Shown piece after piece: positions 1-8,845 of a stretch of 64,000 nucleotides of DNA. The position numbers and the translations under genes were made by a program. The DNA is from Kordia sp. SMS9 (GTDB lineage: Bacteria; Bacteroidota; Bacteroidia; Flavobacteriales; Flavobacteriaceae). Numbering within the stretch: position 1 is the stretch's first letter; each line of letters starts with the position of its first letter. The DNA is taken from NCBI RefSeq assembly GCF_003352465.1, contig NZ_CP031153.1, positions 3,028,987-3,092,986 on the forward strand, in the 5' to 3' direction. The notes below the pieces were generated by a model, which was not told the origin of the DNA, did not search any database, and was given only the letters and a program-made list of their open reading frames with translations.

Positions 1-1058
1 TCGAGTACTTGTGTATCCATAAAATATTCGGTGCGCAAGTATTCCAAGAAATAGGTAATTTTTTTATGTACTACGTTTTGATGATCTTTCGTTTCATAGA
101 ATAGATTTCCAATGGTTCGCGTAAAATCTAGCGTCGTGTTATCTAGTGGTTTTACAATGTTGACGATGCGTTGTTTTCGTTTCGCATTAAACAATATAAA
201 GATTAGTAAAAACAACAAAGATAAATACCAAGCCCAACGTAATGGAGGTTGTGAGTCTATAAATCGAAATCTTGAATCGTTAGTCGTACCATCAGCATTG
301 ATGATTTTATTTTGTGAATCGAAAAAGACGTCTTCATTGGGAATGTACGCCAAAACTCCTTCAGAATATCGGTGATGATTTTTGTTTAGCAATGTATGAT
401 TGGTAAACATAATCGGTTGTGTATGCAGTAGGAATGAACCTTTGCCAACGGGAACTTCAATGAAATTGGCATACTTTGTTTGTATGGAATCATTTTCAAA
501 TTCTTGATAGCCTAATACAGAAGTTGTCAACGTATCAATGGAAGAAAAATAAATGTTTTTAACCCCTTTTTCTAGTGTACTATTTCTATTTTTTAGACGA
601 TCATTGGCAAATGAAAGCGTTGCTTTGCTGGCGGCTCTAAAGTCGTATTCTAGGGAGAATCCTAAAGAATCGCTTAGGTAACTTGGCATGTCGTTCGCTG
701 AAATAAACACGGTGTTTCCTCCGGAAGCATAGTCAAGAATTTCATGGATAGATGAAAAATCTACCAAATAATCTTTGGTAATGCTCATGTACGTTCCTTC
801 AATTTTGTATTCGTAAGCACTCCAATCGTATTGATCGTTGAAAAATTCGTACGGTGTTCGGTAGATGTTTTTAATTTTCCCGTCGTACAAAATCGTTGCC
901 AATTCCTTGTGAAATATTTGTACATCAAACGGCTTGGTTTGTCGTTCGTTGTAGGTTTCTCGCCAATCAATGGGTGTAGGTTTGGAGATTTCTACAAATG
1001 CTGCGGCAATAATAATTGCTGCCAAAATGCCCAGGTATATTTTCATTCGTTTACTCAT
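1..1058 (-). CDS. DUF4350 domain-containing membrane protein (partial, C-terminus off the left edge)
   Basis: The reverse strand is open from an ATG at 1058 to base 1 with no stop, so the gene continues past the left edge. It begins MSKRMKIYLGILAAIIIAAA, an N-terminal membrane segment, followed by a soluble part with the DUF4350 look (a YDWSAYEY stretch and a GGNTVFISANDMP stretch near residue 100). A second membrane segment (WAWYLSLLLLIFILF) lies near residue 280. The ATG overlaps the TGA of the upstream DUF4129 gene (ATGA at 1055-1058), so the two are translationally coupled. In flavobacteria this gene sits between DUF4129 and a MoxR ATPase, which would lie just outside the window. Function is unknown. 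Confidence 0.85.
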   Translation of the reverse strand, partial: MSKRMKIYLGILAAIIIAAAFVEISKPTPIDWRETYNERQTKPFDVQIFHKELATILYDGKIKNIYRTPYEFFNDQYDWSAYEYKIEGTYMSITKDYLVDFSSIHEILDYASGGNTVFISANDMPSYLSDSLGFSLEYDFRAASKATLSFANDRLKNRNSTLEKGVKNIYFSSIDTLTTSVLGYQEFENDSIQTKYANFIEVPVGKGSFLLHTQPIMFTNHTLLNKNHHRYSEGVLAYIPNEDVFFDSQNKIINADGTTNDSRFRFIDSQPPLRWAWYLSLLFLLIFILFNAKRKQRIVNIVKPLDNTTLDFTRTIGNLFYETKDHQNVVHKKITYFLEYLRTEYFMDTQVL

Positions 1059-1822
1059 GCGGCAACATTTTTTAGTAAGATATTGAATGATTCTTGAGCT
1101 TTTTCGTATTGTGCTTTGTCAATTTCAAATTCGCCATACCAAATATAATTGTAAAGGTATGATGTATATTGAAATTGTTCTCTCAAGCCTTCGTTTTGAA
1201 TTTCGTAGGTGTAATCGAGATTTGTTTTTTCTGGGTCAAATGCAATCAATTCAGCAGCGCTTAATCGCTTTAACATGTTGAGGTATTGGTATCTAATTGC
1301 CAAGCGGAAGTCACTTTGTGTGGTTGCTTCTTTGATCAATGCGTTGAAATCGGTCACGTGAATGTCCGTATCTACATCTTCATAGCGTACAATACGTCGG
1401 TCGGATCGTTTTCCGAAAACCCAACGACCTTCGCCGTTCATCATCGTTTTTACAATGAAAAAGACGACCAAAATGATGACAATGACATAGAATATATTCA
1501 CGGCACTTTGGACAAATTCAGAGGCTTCTTTTCGCGTGCCGAAATCAAACCAATCTTGTACAGTTTCTTCTACCCAATCAATCAAACGTGAGAGCCAGCT
1601 ATCTTGTATTTCGTCGGTGTTGTATTCGTATTCACTACTTTCATACCGTTCTTTAAAATCGTCGTCGTACTTTTTGGGTTGTATGTACGATTGATCTTCT
1701 TTTACAGGCGTTTGCTGTATACGTATCGCTTCTGGAGTAGCAGCATTTCCTGTATGAAGCGACACAGCGAACATTCCCGCAAGGAGAACAGTATAAAAGA
1801 TATGTTGTAAATGTTTTGGCAT
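1055..1822 (-). CDS. DUF4129 domain-containing membrane protein
   Basis: 255 residues. A signal-like N-terminus is followed by an acidic, Tyr-rich linker (residues 45-75), one strong membrane helix near 108-128 (NIFYVIVIILVVFFIVK) and a C-terminal cytoplasmic helical part with the LAIRYQYLNMLKRLS pattern of DUF4129. This family is linked with transglutaminase-like or MoxR/DUF58 clusters. Here it lies between a multi-TM protein 5 bases upstream and DUF4350, which it overlaps by 4 bases. The biochemical role is unknown; an envelope or von-Willebrand-type chaperone role is inferred only from the usual neighbourhood. Confidence 0.85.
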   Translation of the reverse strand: MPKHLQHIFYTVLLAGMFAVSLHTGNAATPEAIRIQQTPVKEDQSYIQPKKYDDDFKERYESSEYEYNTDEIQDSWLSRLIDWVEETVQDWFDFGTRKEASEFVQSAVNIFYVIVIILVVFFIVKTMMNGEGRWVFGKRSDRRIVRYEDVDTDIHVTDFNALIKEATTQSDFRLAIRYQYLNMLKRLSAAELIAFDPEKTNLDYTYEIQNEGLREQFQYTSYLYNYIWYGEFEIDKAQYEKAQESFNILLKNVAA

Positions 1823-1827
1823 GAATG

Positions 1828-2775
1828 TTAGTTTCTACCGATCGTATCAATAGTATCTTGTGTGTGAATGTTTTCGCGATCTTCTTTTAATCCATAATAC
1901 ACAATGGCTTCATGAATTTGCAAGATTGCTGAATTTAGATAATTGATAAGTGATACAATAATTTGAAGTAAGAATGCTACAATAAAAATAATGGATGTCT
2001 TGTTTAAATCACTTAAATATGTTGGACTGTCTAGCACTGAAACTCCCAAGAAATATAATATAGTTCCTTGAATGAAGCTAATCACATATTGAAATATGAT
2101 AATTATCAACATAAATATACCAACCGCACCAATGGAATGGAAAAACCGATCAAAACAAAGTTGAATGCTATATCCGTAACAATCAAAAACGCCTTTGTCT
2201 TCTGTTTTTAAATATTCCATTAATGAAGAGTGAAAGAATAGTGAAAGCAATGCAATTATAAAGATGATGAACGGAAATCCAATGATGGTAATTGCCATAA
2301 TAAATACGACAATTGAAAAAGCAATTAGTAGCGGAATGGATATTAAAATGGTTACTAAAATGAATTTGAATAGTTTGCCAATATTGTCCATTAATTCCTT
2401 TACAACTTCTTTAGAAGAAAAATTTGGGCCTTTGTGTTTTTCATACAATTTAAAGTAGAAAGGAACATAAGCAAACGCCAAAACTCCAAATATAATAGAG
2501 ACGATAAGGTACAGAATTCCGTACGTAATAAAAGCGTCTGAGTTTCGTTTAATGTACTCTAAAAGTGCTCTTTGGTTGGCTTCGTCTAACAATCCTTGTG
2601 CGTCCATTTCTGCAATGGATGAAAATGCAATGTAATTCATCGCAATAAGAATCGCCAAAAATAGGCCATTTACGATCAAATAGTTTTTGAAAAAATGCTT
2701 TCCGTGCATTTTTATAAACGCAAAGGTATCTTTAAAAAATAACGAGAAATCTCTCGATTTATATAGTTGGAACAT
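1828..2775 (-). CDS. Multi-pass membrane protein of the SpoIIM/RDD cluster
   Basis: 315 residues with about six hydrophobic helices (near 28-48, 95-120, 140-185, 215-240 and 265-285), and cytoplasmic-looking ends rich in Lys and Asp. It resembles the flavobacterial membrane protein usually found between SpoIIM and DUF4129. I recognise it by position and hydropathy rather than by a catalytic motif. Its start overlaps the end of the SpoIIM gene by 17 bases (2759-2775), so the two are almost certainly one transcript. No function can be assigned. Confidence 0.75.
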   Translation of the reverse strand: MFQLYKSRDFSLFFKDTFAFIKMHGKHFFKNYLIVNGLFLAILIAMNYIAFSSIAEMDAQGLLDEANQRALLEYIKRNSDAFITYGILYLIVSIIFGVLAFAYVPFYFKLYEKHKGPNFSSKEVVKELMDNIGKLFKFILVTILISIPLLIAFSIVVFIMAITIIGFPFIIFIIALLSLFFHSSLMEYLKTEDKGVFDCYGYSIQLCFDRFFHSIGAVGIFMLIIIIFQYVISFIQGTILYFLGVSVLDSPTYLSDLNKTSIIFIVAFLLQIIVSLINYLNSAILQIHEAIVYYGLKEDRENIHTQDTIDTIGRN

Positions 2776-3736
2776 GAGTTCTTAGTTTTTTGTGAACAAT
2801 GTGTGGATAAATTAAATAATAAAATGAGATGAGTCCTAAGGTCACTAAAATGATTCCGACTGAAAGCCAATTGGGCATGGTATTGGAATACCGCGTGACA
2901 AATCCTTCCAAAAAACCAGCCATAAAAGTAAAAGGAAAGGTACTAATGAGTATTTTGATGCCCGTTTTGAGTCCCATCTTAAAAGACGCCATTCGCGAAT
3001 AAGTTTTGGGGAATAAAATGCTGGCGCCTAATATCAATCCGGCAGCACCTTCTATACCAATGGCAAAAATTTCCATGGAACCGTGAATCCAAATACCGCG
3101 AACACTTTCCCACAAAACACCTTGGTCGTAAAAGAAGTATTGAAAAGCACCAATCATGATGCCGTTGACCATGAGTACATAGCCTGTTCCGATGCCGCCA
3201 AAAACACCAAAAACAAAGCACAGCATTCCTACATATAAATTGTTGACGGTGATGCCGATAAAACTTCCCCAGTTGCTTCCGCTTTTGTAAATGGCGACGG
3301 GATCGCCTTTTTCTATGTTTTCCAATGTTTCATTTACATACCCATCTCCTAAAATCAATCGTACAAATGAATCGTCATACGCAGCAGAAACAGCACCAAT
3401 CGTTATAAAAGCGCCAAATATGAGAAAAGCATAGAACACATAACGACGATACTCAAACATAATGAGCGGAACTTCCGTTTTCCAAAAAGAAATAAAACGA
3501 TTTGTTTTGGTACGTTTGGTTCTATAAATACGTTGAAAAGCTGCAGCAGCCAGTTGATTTAGATAGCTAATAGTTTTACTCTTAGGGTAATACGTTTGCG
3601 CGTACGATAAATCGTTCATCAACTGAATATACAAAGATGAAAGTTCATCGGGATTTTTAAACTGATTATTATAAATGGTTTTTTCAAAGTTTAACCATTT
3701 TTGCTTATTTTGCTTGATAAATGCAACTTCTCTCAT
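2759..3736 (-). CDS. Stage II sporulation protein M family (DUF95) membrane protein
   Basis: About 325 residues. A soluble helical N-terminus (residues 1-95) precedes the SpoIIM membrane domain, with glycine-rich helices (GMLCFVFGVFGGIGTGYVLMVNG) and the IHGSMEIFAIGIEGAAGL stretch typical of DUF95, which keeps its His/Glu pair. I chose the ATG at 3736 (MREVAFIKQ) because the upstream in-frame ATG at 3757 adds seven residues and would reach into the 24-base gap to the divergent RDD gene. The family is widespread in non-sporulating bacteria and is not evidence of sporulation. First gene of the leftward operon. Confidence 0.85.
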   Translation of the reverse strand: MREVAFIKQNKQKWLNFEKTIYNNQFKNPDELSSLYIQLMNDLSYAQTYYPKSKTISYLNQLAAAAFQRIYRTKRTKTNRFISFWKTEVPLIMFEYRRYVFYAFLIFGAFITIGAVSAAYDDSFVRLILGDGYVNETLENIEKGDPVAIYKSGSNWGSFIGITVNNLYVGMLCFVFGVFGGIGTGYVLMVNGIMIGAFQYFFYDQGVLWESVRGIWIHGSMEIFAIGIEGAAGLILGASILFPKTYSRMASFKMGLKTGIKILISTFPFTFMAGFLEGFVTRYSNTMPNWLSVGIILVTLGLISFYYLIYPHIVHKKLRTHVPTI

Positions 3737-3760
3737 AGATACGCTAAAATAATACATTAT

Positions 3761-4501
3761 ATGTCAGAGATACAAATTAATACTACGCAAAATGTGAACA
3801 TAAATTTCACATTATCCTCTATTGGGGAACGTGTTGTAGCTCATATTATCGATTTGATTATCAAAATTGCGTATGGCTTTGTCATCGTTTGGTGTTTTGA
3901 AGCGATGTTTAGCACTGATGATTGGTTTTATGAGTTGGATTATTGGTCGCGAGTCGCCATTTATATCGTGCTGATTTTTCCTGCGTTGATTTATACGTTA
4001 GTGTTAGAATCTTTGTGGGAAGGACAAACCGTTGGGAAAAAAATATTGAAAATAAAAGTGGTCAAAATAGACGGCTATCAAGCTACTTTCGTCGATTATT
4101 TAATTCGATGGATTTTTAGAATTGTCGATCTCAACATATTGAGTGGTTTCATTGCTTTAATCACGGTAATTATGAGTGACAAAGGACAGCGTTTGGGTGA
4201 TATGACCGCAGGAACTGCTGTTATTTCAAAGAAAAATAAAGTTTTGATCTCACATACTATTCTTGAAGAACTCGGAGAAGATTACAAGCCACAGTTTCCT
4301 ACTGTCATCAATCTTTCAGACAATGATATGCGCATTATTAAAGAAACTTTTGTCATTGCCAAAAAAGGGAAAGATTATGAAACCTTGAAGAAGCTTCGCA
4401 CCAAAGTAGAGCAGGTTATGGAAACAAAGTCAGACAAAGCTACTGTACCTTTCTTGGACATTGTGATTAAAGATTACAACTTCTACACTCAAAACATGTA
4501 A
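3761..4501 (+). CDS. RDD family membrane protein
   Basis: 246 residues. The RDD domain occupies residues 15-150: a first helix after GERVVAHIIDLIIK (Arg then Asp), a WEGQTVGKKILKIKVV motif before the third helix, and GQRLGDMTAGTAVI closing the domain. The C-terminal 80 residues are charged and cytoplasmic. The start at 3761 gives MSEIQINTTQNV; earlier in-frame codons would overlap the divergent SpoIIM start. The gap to SpoIIM is only 24 bases, so promoters must lie inside the opposing genes. The stop overlaps the next start by one base. Confidence 0.9.
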   Translation: MSEIQINTTQNVNINFTLSSIGERVVAHIIDLIIKIAYGFVIVWCFEAMFSTDDWFYELDYWSRVAIYIVLIFPALIYTLVLESLWEGQTVGKKILKIKVVKIDGYQATFVDYLIRWIFRIVDLNILSGFIALITVIMSDKGQRLGDMTAGTAVISKKNKVLISHTILEELGEDYKPQFPTVINLSDNDMRIIKETFVIAKKGKDYETLKKLRTKVEQVMETKSDKATVPFLDIVIKDYNFYTQNM

Positions 4502-5106
4502 TGCTATTTTACGCACTTGATATTATCGGAACATTTGCCTTTGCCATTTCAGGCGTACTTGTGGCTATGCAAAAACGCTTGGATCCGTTTGGGATTTTAA
4601 TCATTGCTTTTGTTACGGCCATTGGTGGCGGAACGTTGCGCGATGTACTTATTGGCAGAACGCCTGTAGGTTGGATGAACGATTTGAATTATGTATATAC
4701 CATTGGTTTGGCATGTGTTTTTGCGGTATTACTTCGGAAAAAATTGAACAAACTCCGAAAGTCACTATTTTTATTTGATACGATTGGTTTGGGTGTTTTC
4801 ACCATTATTGGTGTGGAAATAGGAATCTCCGTTGACCTGCATCCGATTATTTGCATCGCTTTGGGAACGATAAGCGCAAGTTTTGGTGGCGTTATTCGCG
4901 ATATTTTATGTAACGAAATTCCAGTGATTTTTCGAAAAGAAATCTATGCAACACCTTGTATTTTGGGCGGAATTACCTTTTTTGTGTTACAATACGTTCA
5001 TTTGGAAGAAGACCTAATCTATATTTTTACAGCATTGATAGTGATTTCCATTCGTTTGATTGCGGTAAAATTTAAAGTGCAGTTGCCATCTATTTATCAA
5101 AAATAA
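4501..5106 (+). CDS. Trimeric intracellular cation channel (TRIC/UPF0126) family protein
   Basis: 201 residues, seven predicted membrane helices in two homologous halves. Each half carries the family's glycine-rich motif: GGGTLRDVLIGRTPVGWM near residue 42 and FGGVIRDILCNEIPVIF near 128. Bacterial and eukaryotic TRIC proteins form trimeric K+-permeable pores, so ion permeation is the likely role. The ATG shares its A with the last base of the RDD stop codon (taATG), so the pair is translationally coupled. A large inverted repeat begins right at its stop codon. Confidence 0.9.
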   Translation: MLFYALDIIGTFAFAISGVLVAMQKRLDPFGILIIAFVTAIGGGTLRDVLIGRTPVGWMNDLNYVYTIGLACVFAVLLRKKLNKLRKSLFLFDTIGLGVFTIIGVEIGISVDLHPIICIALGTISASFGGVIRDILCNEIPVIFRKEIYATPCILGGITFFVLQYVHLEEDLIYIFTALIVISIRLIAVKFKVQLPSIYQK

Positions 5107-5241
5107 AGTGGCTGTCTGAAAAGTGTTTTGAAACGTCATTCTAAGTTTGATTCAGAGTCTCATCGTGTTGATTTTCAACTGTTATGGGAAACCGAATCAA
5201 GTTCGGTTTGACGAAATCTTTACTTTTTAGACAACCACTTT
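5105..5241. repeat. Nested inverted-repeat (REP/MITE-like) element
   Basis: Outer arms AAAGTGGCTGTCTGAAAAG (5105-5123) and the complement of CTTTTTAGACAACCACTTT (5223-5241) pair with two mismatches. Inside, GTCATTCTAAGTTTGATTC near 5136-5154 pairs imperfectly with the region ending in GGTTTGAC near 5213, and ACCGAA/TTCGGT (5191-5207) forms a small inner stem. The element lies between convergent genes and may act as a bidirectional terminator. Its size (137 bp) and nested symmetry suggest a mobile or REP-type repeat. Confidence 0.7.
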
Positions 5242-5266
5242 ATGTATATTGTGTTTAATTTCTTCT

Positions 5267-6472
5267 TTAAAAAATAGTATATCCTACGGTAAGAGAAAAT
5301 TGATTCAATTCAATTCTTGATCCGCCACTATCTTGTAGTAAGTCTCTACTTGGAAGGTAGCGAGCTTCAATAGAAAATTTATCATAACTATAACCAACTC
5401 CAAGGGAAAATCCTGCGCCAGCTGAAAATCTTTCTTTCTCAATAGAAACATTTCCACTTCCTTCTGCATCTAATATGATGTCAAAAAGTACGGCACCACT
5501 TAAAAATAGTTTGGAATCATCGTTTAAAAACATGTAATGACGAGCTCCAACAGGAATTTGAATAGCACTGTATTCAAGTTTATAGTTTCTTCTAATAGCC
5601 AAATCTAAGAAATTACCTTCACCTTCATATGCGCTGTAATTAGGAGCTATAAACGCCGCCCACTTATTTCTATTAAAAGGCAATACATATTCGAATTCTA
5701 CACCAAAAGTAGGTGCCCAAGCTGCATCAGTTTCAACACCTCCTGCAAAAAATGCAGATATACCCAAATCGGATACACTGGTACTGTTATAGGCTCCAGC
5801 AAATACTTTCAAATGAAACTTTCCTTTCTTTGGTTTTTTAAATTCTTTACTTTCTACACCTTTACATTCGTTATAATCTTTAAATAACGATCTTAAATCA
5901 CTCGCATGATACGCAACTCGCACCAATCTTTTTTCAGTAATTCCCGTACAAGGTAATTCGGTTAGTAATTGCTGTTGATAGCGATTGTTATACAAAATTT
6001 TACGATCTTCATTTGTGTATACATTGTACACCAATACCTGAATGTCTCCACCGTCTTTTGAATAATAAAAAGCTCTTTTATCTTCATCTCTGTACGAATA
6101 TAACGTTGCTTTTCCTTCTAGTAATACGTTTAGCATCAAGGTGGTATCTTTGTAATCAGGACTTCGTTCAAACTTTAATTCTTTGAGATCTCTTTCAGAA
6201 TCATCAAAAGGAACGGTATGTTTTTCTAATTTGAAAGCCCCCGTAATTTCTATTGTTTTTAGGTTGGTAGTTCGCAATACTTTCGTCTTGCCATTTGGCG
6301 TAAGTCGGTATTCAAATTTTGAAGGATTGTTTATCCAACCTTCATTTTTAATGTAACAATTGGTTTTTTGACCATTTTCAGTAACAAAATAGCCTTTTTC
6401 AAAGTTGATTTGTGCAAAAACCCCTGAGGTAGTCATCAAGAAAACAAGTAATGCACTTGCGTAATTTTTCAT
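5267..6472 (-). CDS. Secreted protein with C-terminal outer-membrane beta-barrel
   Basis: 401 residues with a signal peptide (MKNYASALLVFLMTTSGVFA, cleavage before QINFEKG). Residues 20-185 form a soluble N-domain, a KKPKKGK linker lies near 214, and residues 218-401 show alternating hydrophobic/aromatic strands ending in LTVGYTIF, the terminal aromatic typical of outer-membrane barrels. This architecture is common in Bacteroidota as an outer membrane beta-barrel protein of unknown role. No TonB plug is present. It stands alone, with the repeat element downstream. Confidence 0.75.
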   Translation of the reverse strand: MKNYASALLVFLMTTSGVFAQINFEKGYFVTENGQKTNCYIKNEGWINNPSKFEYRLTPNGKTKVLRTTNLKTIEITGAFKLEKHTVPFDDSERDLKELKFERSPDYKDTTLMLNVLLEGKATLYSYRDEDKRAFYYSKDGGDIQVLVYNVYTNEDRKILYNNRYQQQLLTELPCTGITEKRLVRVAYHASDLRSLFKDYNECKGVESKEFKKPKKGKFHLKVFAGAYNSTSVSDLGISAFFAGGVETDAAWAPTFGVEFEYVLPFNRNKWAAFIAPNYSAYEGEGNFLDLAIRRNYKLEYSAIQIPVGARHYMFLNDDSKLFLSGAVLFDIILDAEGSGNVSIEKERFSAGAGFSLGVGYSYDKFSIEARYLPSRDLLQDSGGSRIELNQFSLTVGYTIF

Positions 6473-6556
6473 ATAAGTTTTATGTTAATTTCTTGCAAAG
6501 CTACTAATTTCTCGTACAATAAGATAAAAAAGTTTATAAGCGTACCTAATGTAGAA

Positions 6557-7267
6557 TCAATCTAATACTTTCACGCCACGAATCATGATATTTTGTTGTG
6601 GCCATTCGCCTTTGTCTGTGGGTTGATTGGCAATTTCGTCCACCACATCCATGCCTGCAATTACTTTTCCAAAGGCAGTATATTCGCCATTTAAGTGATG
6701 TGTGCCACCTTTTTTCTGAACGATAAAAAACTCATAAGGAGAAGCAAATTTGTAGGCGCGATCAATATCGCCGCTTGGCATAGAAATTACACCTCTGTCA
6801 TGTCGGAATCCTTTTTTTGTATCAGGCGGAAGCAAATATTTACCAATTTTTTGACGCTTTTTTGCAATGCTCCAACCGTCGGAGTTTCCACCTTGAATTA
6901 CAAAGTTTTTTACCACGCGATGAAACTGAGTACCTTCAAAATAATTACGTTTGGCAAGCATGATAAAGTTAGCGCGGTGATACGGAGTTTCTTCGTACAA
7001 TTCTAAATCAATATTTCCAAAATCTGTAATAATTCTAACTTTCTTTTCAGGATTTTTTTTGCCATATTCAATCATGTAATCCAACACATTGTCGCTGGTA
7101 ATCATGATTTCTTTTTTTGGCTTCTTTTTTGGCTTTTCGACAGGTTTTTCGGGTGTTTTTGTCGTTTCAGTTTTTTTTGATTCTTTCAAATCAGGTGTAG
7201 AAGTTTTAGTATCTTCGCAACTACATAAAACGCACAACACAATCAATACAAAGCAAATCTTTTTCAT
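6557..7267 (-). CDS. Cyclophilin-type peptidyl-prolyl cis-trans isomerase, lipoprotein
   Basis: 236 residues. A lipobox (LIVLCVLCSC) anchors the protein after residue 16, and a Lys/Pro/Glu-rich linker runs to about residue 50. The cyclophilin domain (residues 75-236) has the core motifs FHRVVKNFVIQGG, a GVISMPSG-type loop and FGKVIAGMDVVD. The Arg of FHRV is the catalytic arginine. Expected to catalyse prolyl isomerisation during folding in the periplasm or at a membrane face. Its ATG is only 2 bases from the divergent NUDIX start. Confidence 0.92.
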   Translation of the reverse strand: MKKICFVLIVLCVLCSCEDTKTSTPDLKESKKTETTKTPEKPVEKPKKKPKKEIMITSDNVLDYMIEYGKKNPEKKVRIITDFGNIDLELYEETPYHRANFIMLAKRNYFEGTQFHRVVKNFVIQGGNSDGWSIAKKRQKIGKYLLPPDTKKGFRHDRGVISMPSGDIDRAYKFASPYEFFIVQKKGGTHHLNGEYTAFGKVIAGMDVVDEIANQPTDKGEWPQQNIMIRGVKVLD

Positions 7268-7269
7268 AG

Positions 7270-7917
7270 ATGAATTTTGATAATTTTACAAAAATCCTTC
7301 CAAAAATAGCAAAAATCCCGCTTCCAGGCACAGCTTCTCAATTGAAAATGGCGCCATCTATGCGTGAAAAAGAGTTGCAAGCGATGAAAGTTCGTATGCA
7401 AAACGCTCGTAAGTCTGCGGTAATGGCTTTATTTTATCCAAATGCACACAGAGAAACCAATTTTGTATTAATTCTACGGAAAACCTATAATGGCGTGCAT
7501 TCTAATCAAGTTGGGTTTCCTGGCGGAAAAGCAGAACCGGAAGATATTGATTATGAAGCCACCGCTTTGCGTGAAACAGAAGAAGAAGTTGGCGTGCATG
7601 TACACTCTATAGAAATTGTTCGGAAAATTACTGCGACTTACATTCCACCAAGTAACTTTATCGTTCAGCCATTTATTGGGATTGTTCAAGAAACACCCAC
7701 GTTTATCCCACAACCTTCCGAAGTAGAAGATATCTTGGAAGTTCCACTTTCAGATTTTCTTTCTGAGCGTGCAGTAATTGAAAAAGAGCTGACAACTTCT
7801 TACATGAAAAAAATACAAGTTCCTGCATTTTATTTGAACAAACACGTGGTTTGGGGAGCAACAGCTATGATGTTAAGTGAAGTTAAAGACATCATTTCTG
7901 AAGCCATTTCAAATTAG
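7270..7917 (+). CDS. NUDIX hydrolase, CoA pyrophosphatase-like
   Basis: 215 residues. The Nudix box is complete (GGKAEPEDIDYEATALRETE then EEVGV, near residues 82-105), with the Arg-Glu-x-x-Glu-Glu metal ligands. The upstream region keeps the LPGTASQLKMAPSMR stretch typical of flavobacterial CoA pyrophosphatase-type proteins. The likely reaction is hydrolysis of CoA or related nucleotide diphosphates. The start at 7270 fits this conserved N-terminus but leaves only 2 bases to the divergent cyclophilin gene, so its promoter must lie inside that gene. The acyltransferase follows 39 bases downstream. Confidence 0.9.
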   Translation: MNFDNFTKILPKIAKIPLPGTASQLKMAPSMREKELQAMKVRMQNARKSAVMALFYPNAHRETNFVLILRKTYNGVHSNQVGFPGGKAEPEDIDYEATALRETEEEVGVHVHSIEIVRKITATYIPPSNFIVQPFIGIVQETPTFIPQPSEVEDILEVPLSDFLSERAVIEKELTTSYMKKIQVPAFYLNKHVVWGATAMMLSEVKDIISEAISN

Positions 7918-7956
7918 TTTTTGTAACTTTGTAATTCGCTTAAAAATTAAACATAC

Positions 7957-8760
7957 ATGGGATTATTCAAAAGAAATCCTTTCGGACATATACTCTTTTT
8001 AAAAAAATGGTTGATTAGAATTGCAGGAACAATGACGCATAAACGTTATCGCGGTTTTAATGAATTAAAAATTGAGGGTTCAGAAATTTTACGATCCTTG
8101 CCAGAAAATAATGTATTGTTTGTTTCCAATCATCAAACATATTTTGCGGATGTAGTGGCGATGTTTCATGTATTTAATGCGAGCTTAAAAGGGCGTGATG
8201 ATAATATTAAAAATGTAGGCTATTTGTGGAATCCGAAGCTGAATTTGTATTATGTAGCCGCCAAGGAAACTATGAAATCTGGATTCCTACCAAAAATATT
8301 AGCATATGCAGGCTCTGTAAGTATTGAACGTACATGGCGTGCCAATGGAGAAGATGTCAACCGACAAGTAAAAATGAGCGATATTTCAAATATCGGAATC
8401 GCATTAGACGATGGTTGGGTAATTACGTTTCCACAAGGTACTACGAGACCTTGGAAACCTATTCGGAAAGGAACCGCACATATTATAAAACGGTACAAAC
8501 CCACTGTTGTTCCAATTGTAATTGATGGTTTTAGACGTTCTTTTGATCGAAAAGGATTGCGTATCAAAAAGAAAGGAATATTGCAATCTATGGAAATCAA
8601 AGAACCGTTAGAAATTGATTATGATAACGAAAGTGTTTCTGAAATTATAGAAAAAATAGAATATGCCATTGAGCAACATCCATCATTCTTAAAAGTAATT
8701 CCACAAGAAGAAATTGAAGCAATGGAGAAACTCAATGAAAAGCGTAAATGGGAATATTAA
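7957..8760 (+). CDS. 1-acyl-sn-glycerol-3-phosphate acyltransferase (PlsC-like)
   Basis: 267 residues with a PlsC-like acyltransferase domain. The first motif is NHQTYFAD (about residue 55), a histidine separated by five rather than the usual four residues from the aspartate. The second is FPQGTTRP (about 152), matching the FPEGTR substrate-binding block with Gln for Glu, and the third is VPIVIDGF (about 186). These variants are shared by a flavobacterial subfamily as I recall it. Expected to acylate lysophosphatidic acid or a related lipid at the membrane. Probably co-transcribed with the NUDIX gene; a strong terminator follows. Confidence 0.85.
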   Translation: MGLFKRNPFGHILFLKKWLIRIAGTMTHKRYRGFNELKIEGSEILRSLPENNVLFVSNHQTYFADVVAMFHVFNASLKGRDDNIKNVGYLWNPKLNLYYVAAKETMKSGFLPKILAYAGSVSIERTWRANGEDVNRQVKMSDISNIGIALDDGWVITFPQGTTRPWKPIRKGTAHIIKRYKPTVVPIVIDGFRRSFDRKGLRIKKKGILQSMEIKEPLEIDYDNESVSEIIEKIEYAIEQHPSFLKVIPQEEIEAMEKLNEKRKWEY

Positions 8761-8782
8761 TTTCTTGAAATTATATACATAA

Positions 8783-8824
8783 AAACCTGTCTAAAAGTGT
8801 AAAAGCATTTAGACAGGTTTTTTT
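8783..8824 (+). terminator. Rho-independent terminator
   Basis: AAACCTGTCTAAA pairs perfectly with TTTAGACAGGTTT across a 13-base loop and is followed by a T run. It ends the NUDIX-PlsC unit. Because the stem is flanked by A and T runs, it could also terminate the leftward small gene that ends at 8846. Confidence 0.9.
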
Positions 8825-8845
8825 AATTATATATAGTTTCATTAA

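Noticed and set aside
2759..3736. SpoIIM as evidence of sporulation
   Set aside because: This DUF95 family is common in non-sporulating Bacteroidota clusters with RDD and DUF4129 genes.
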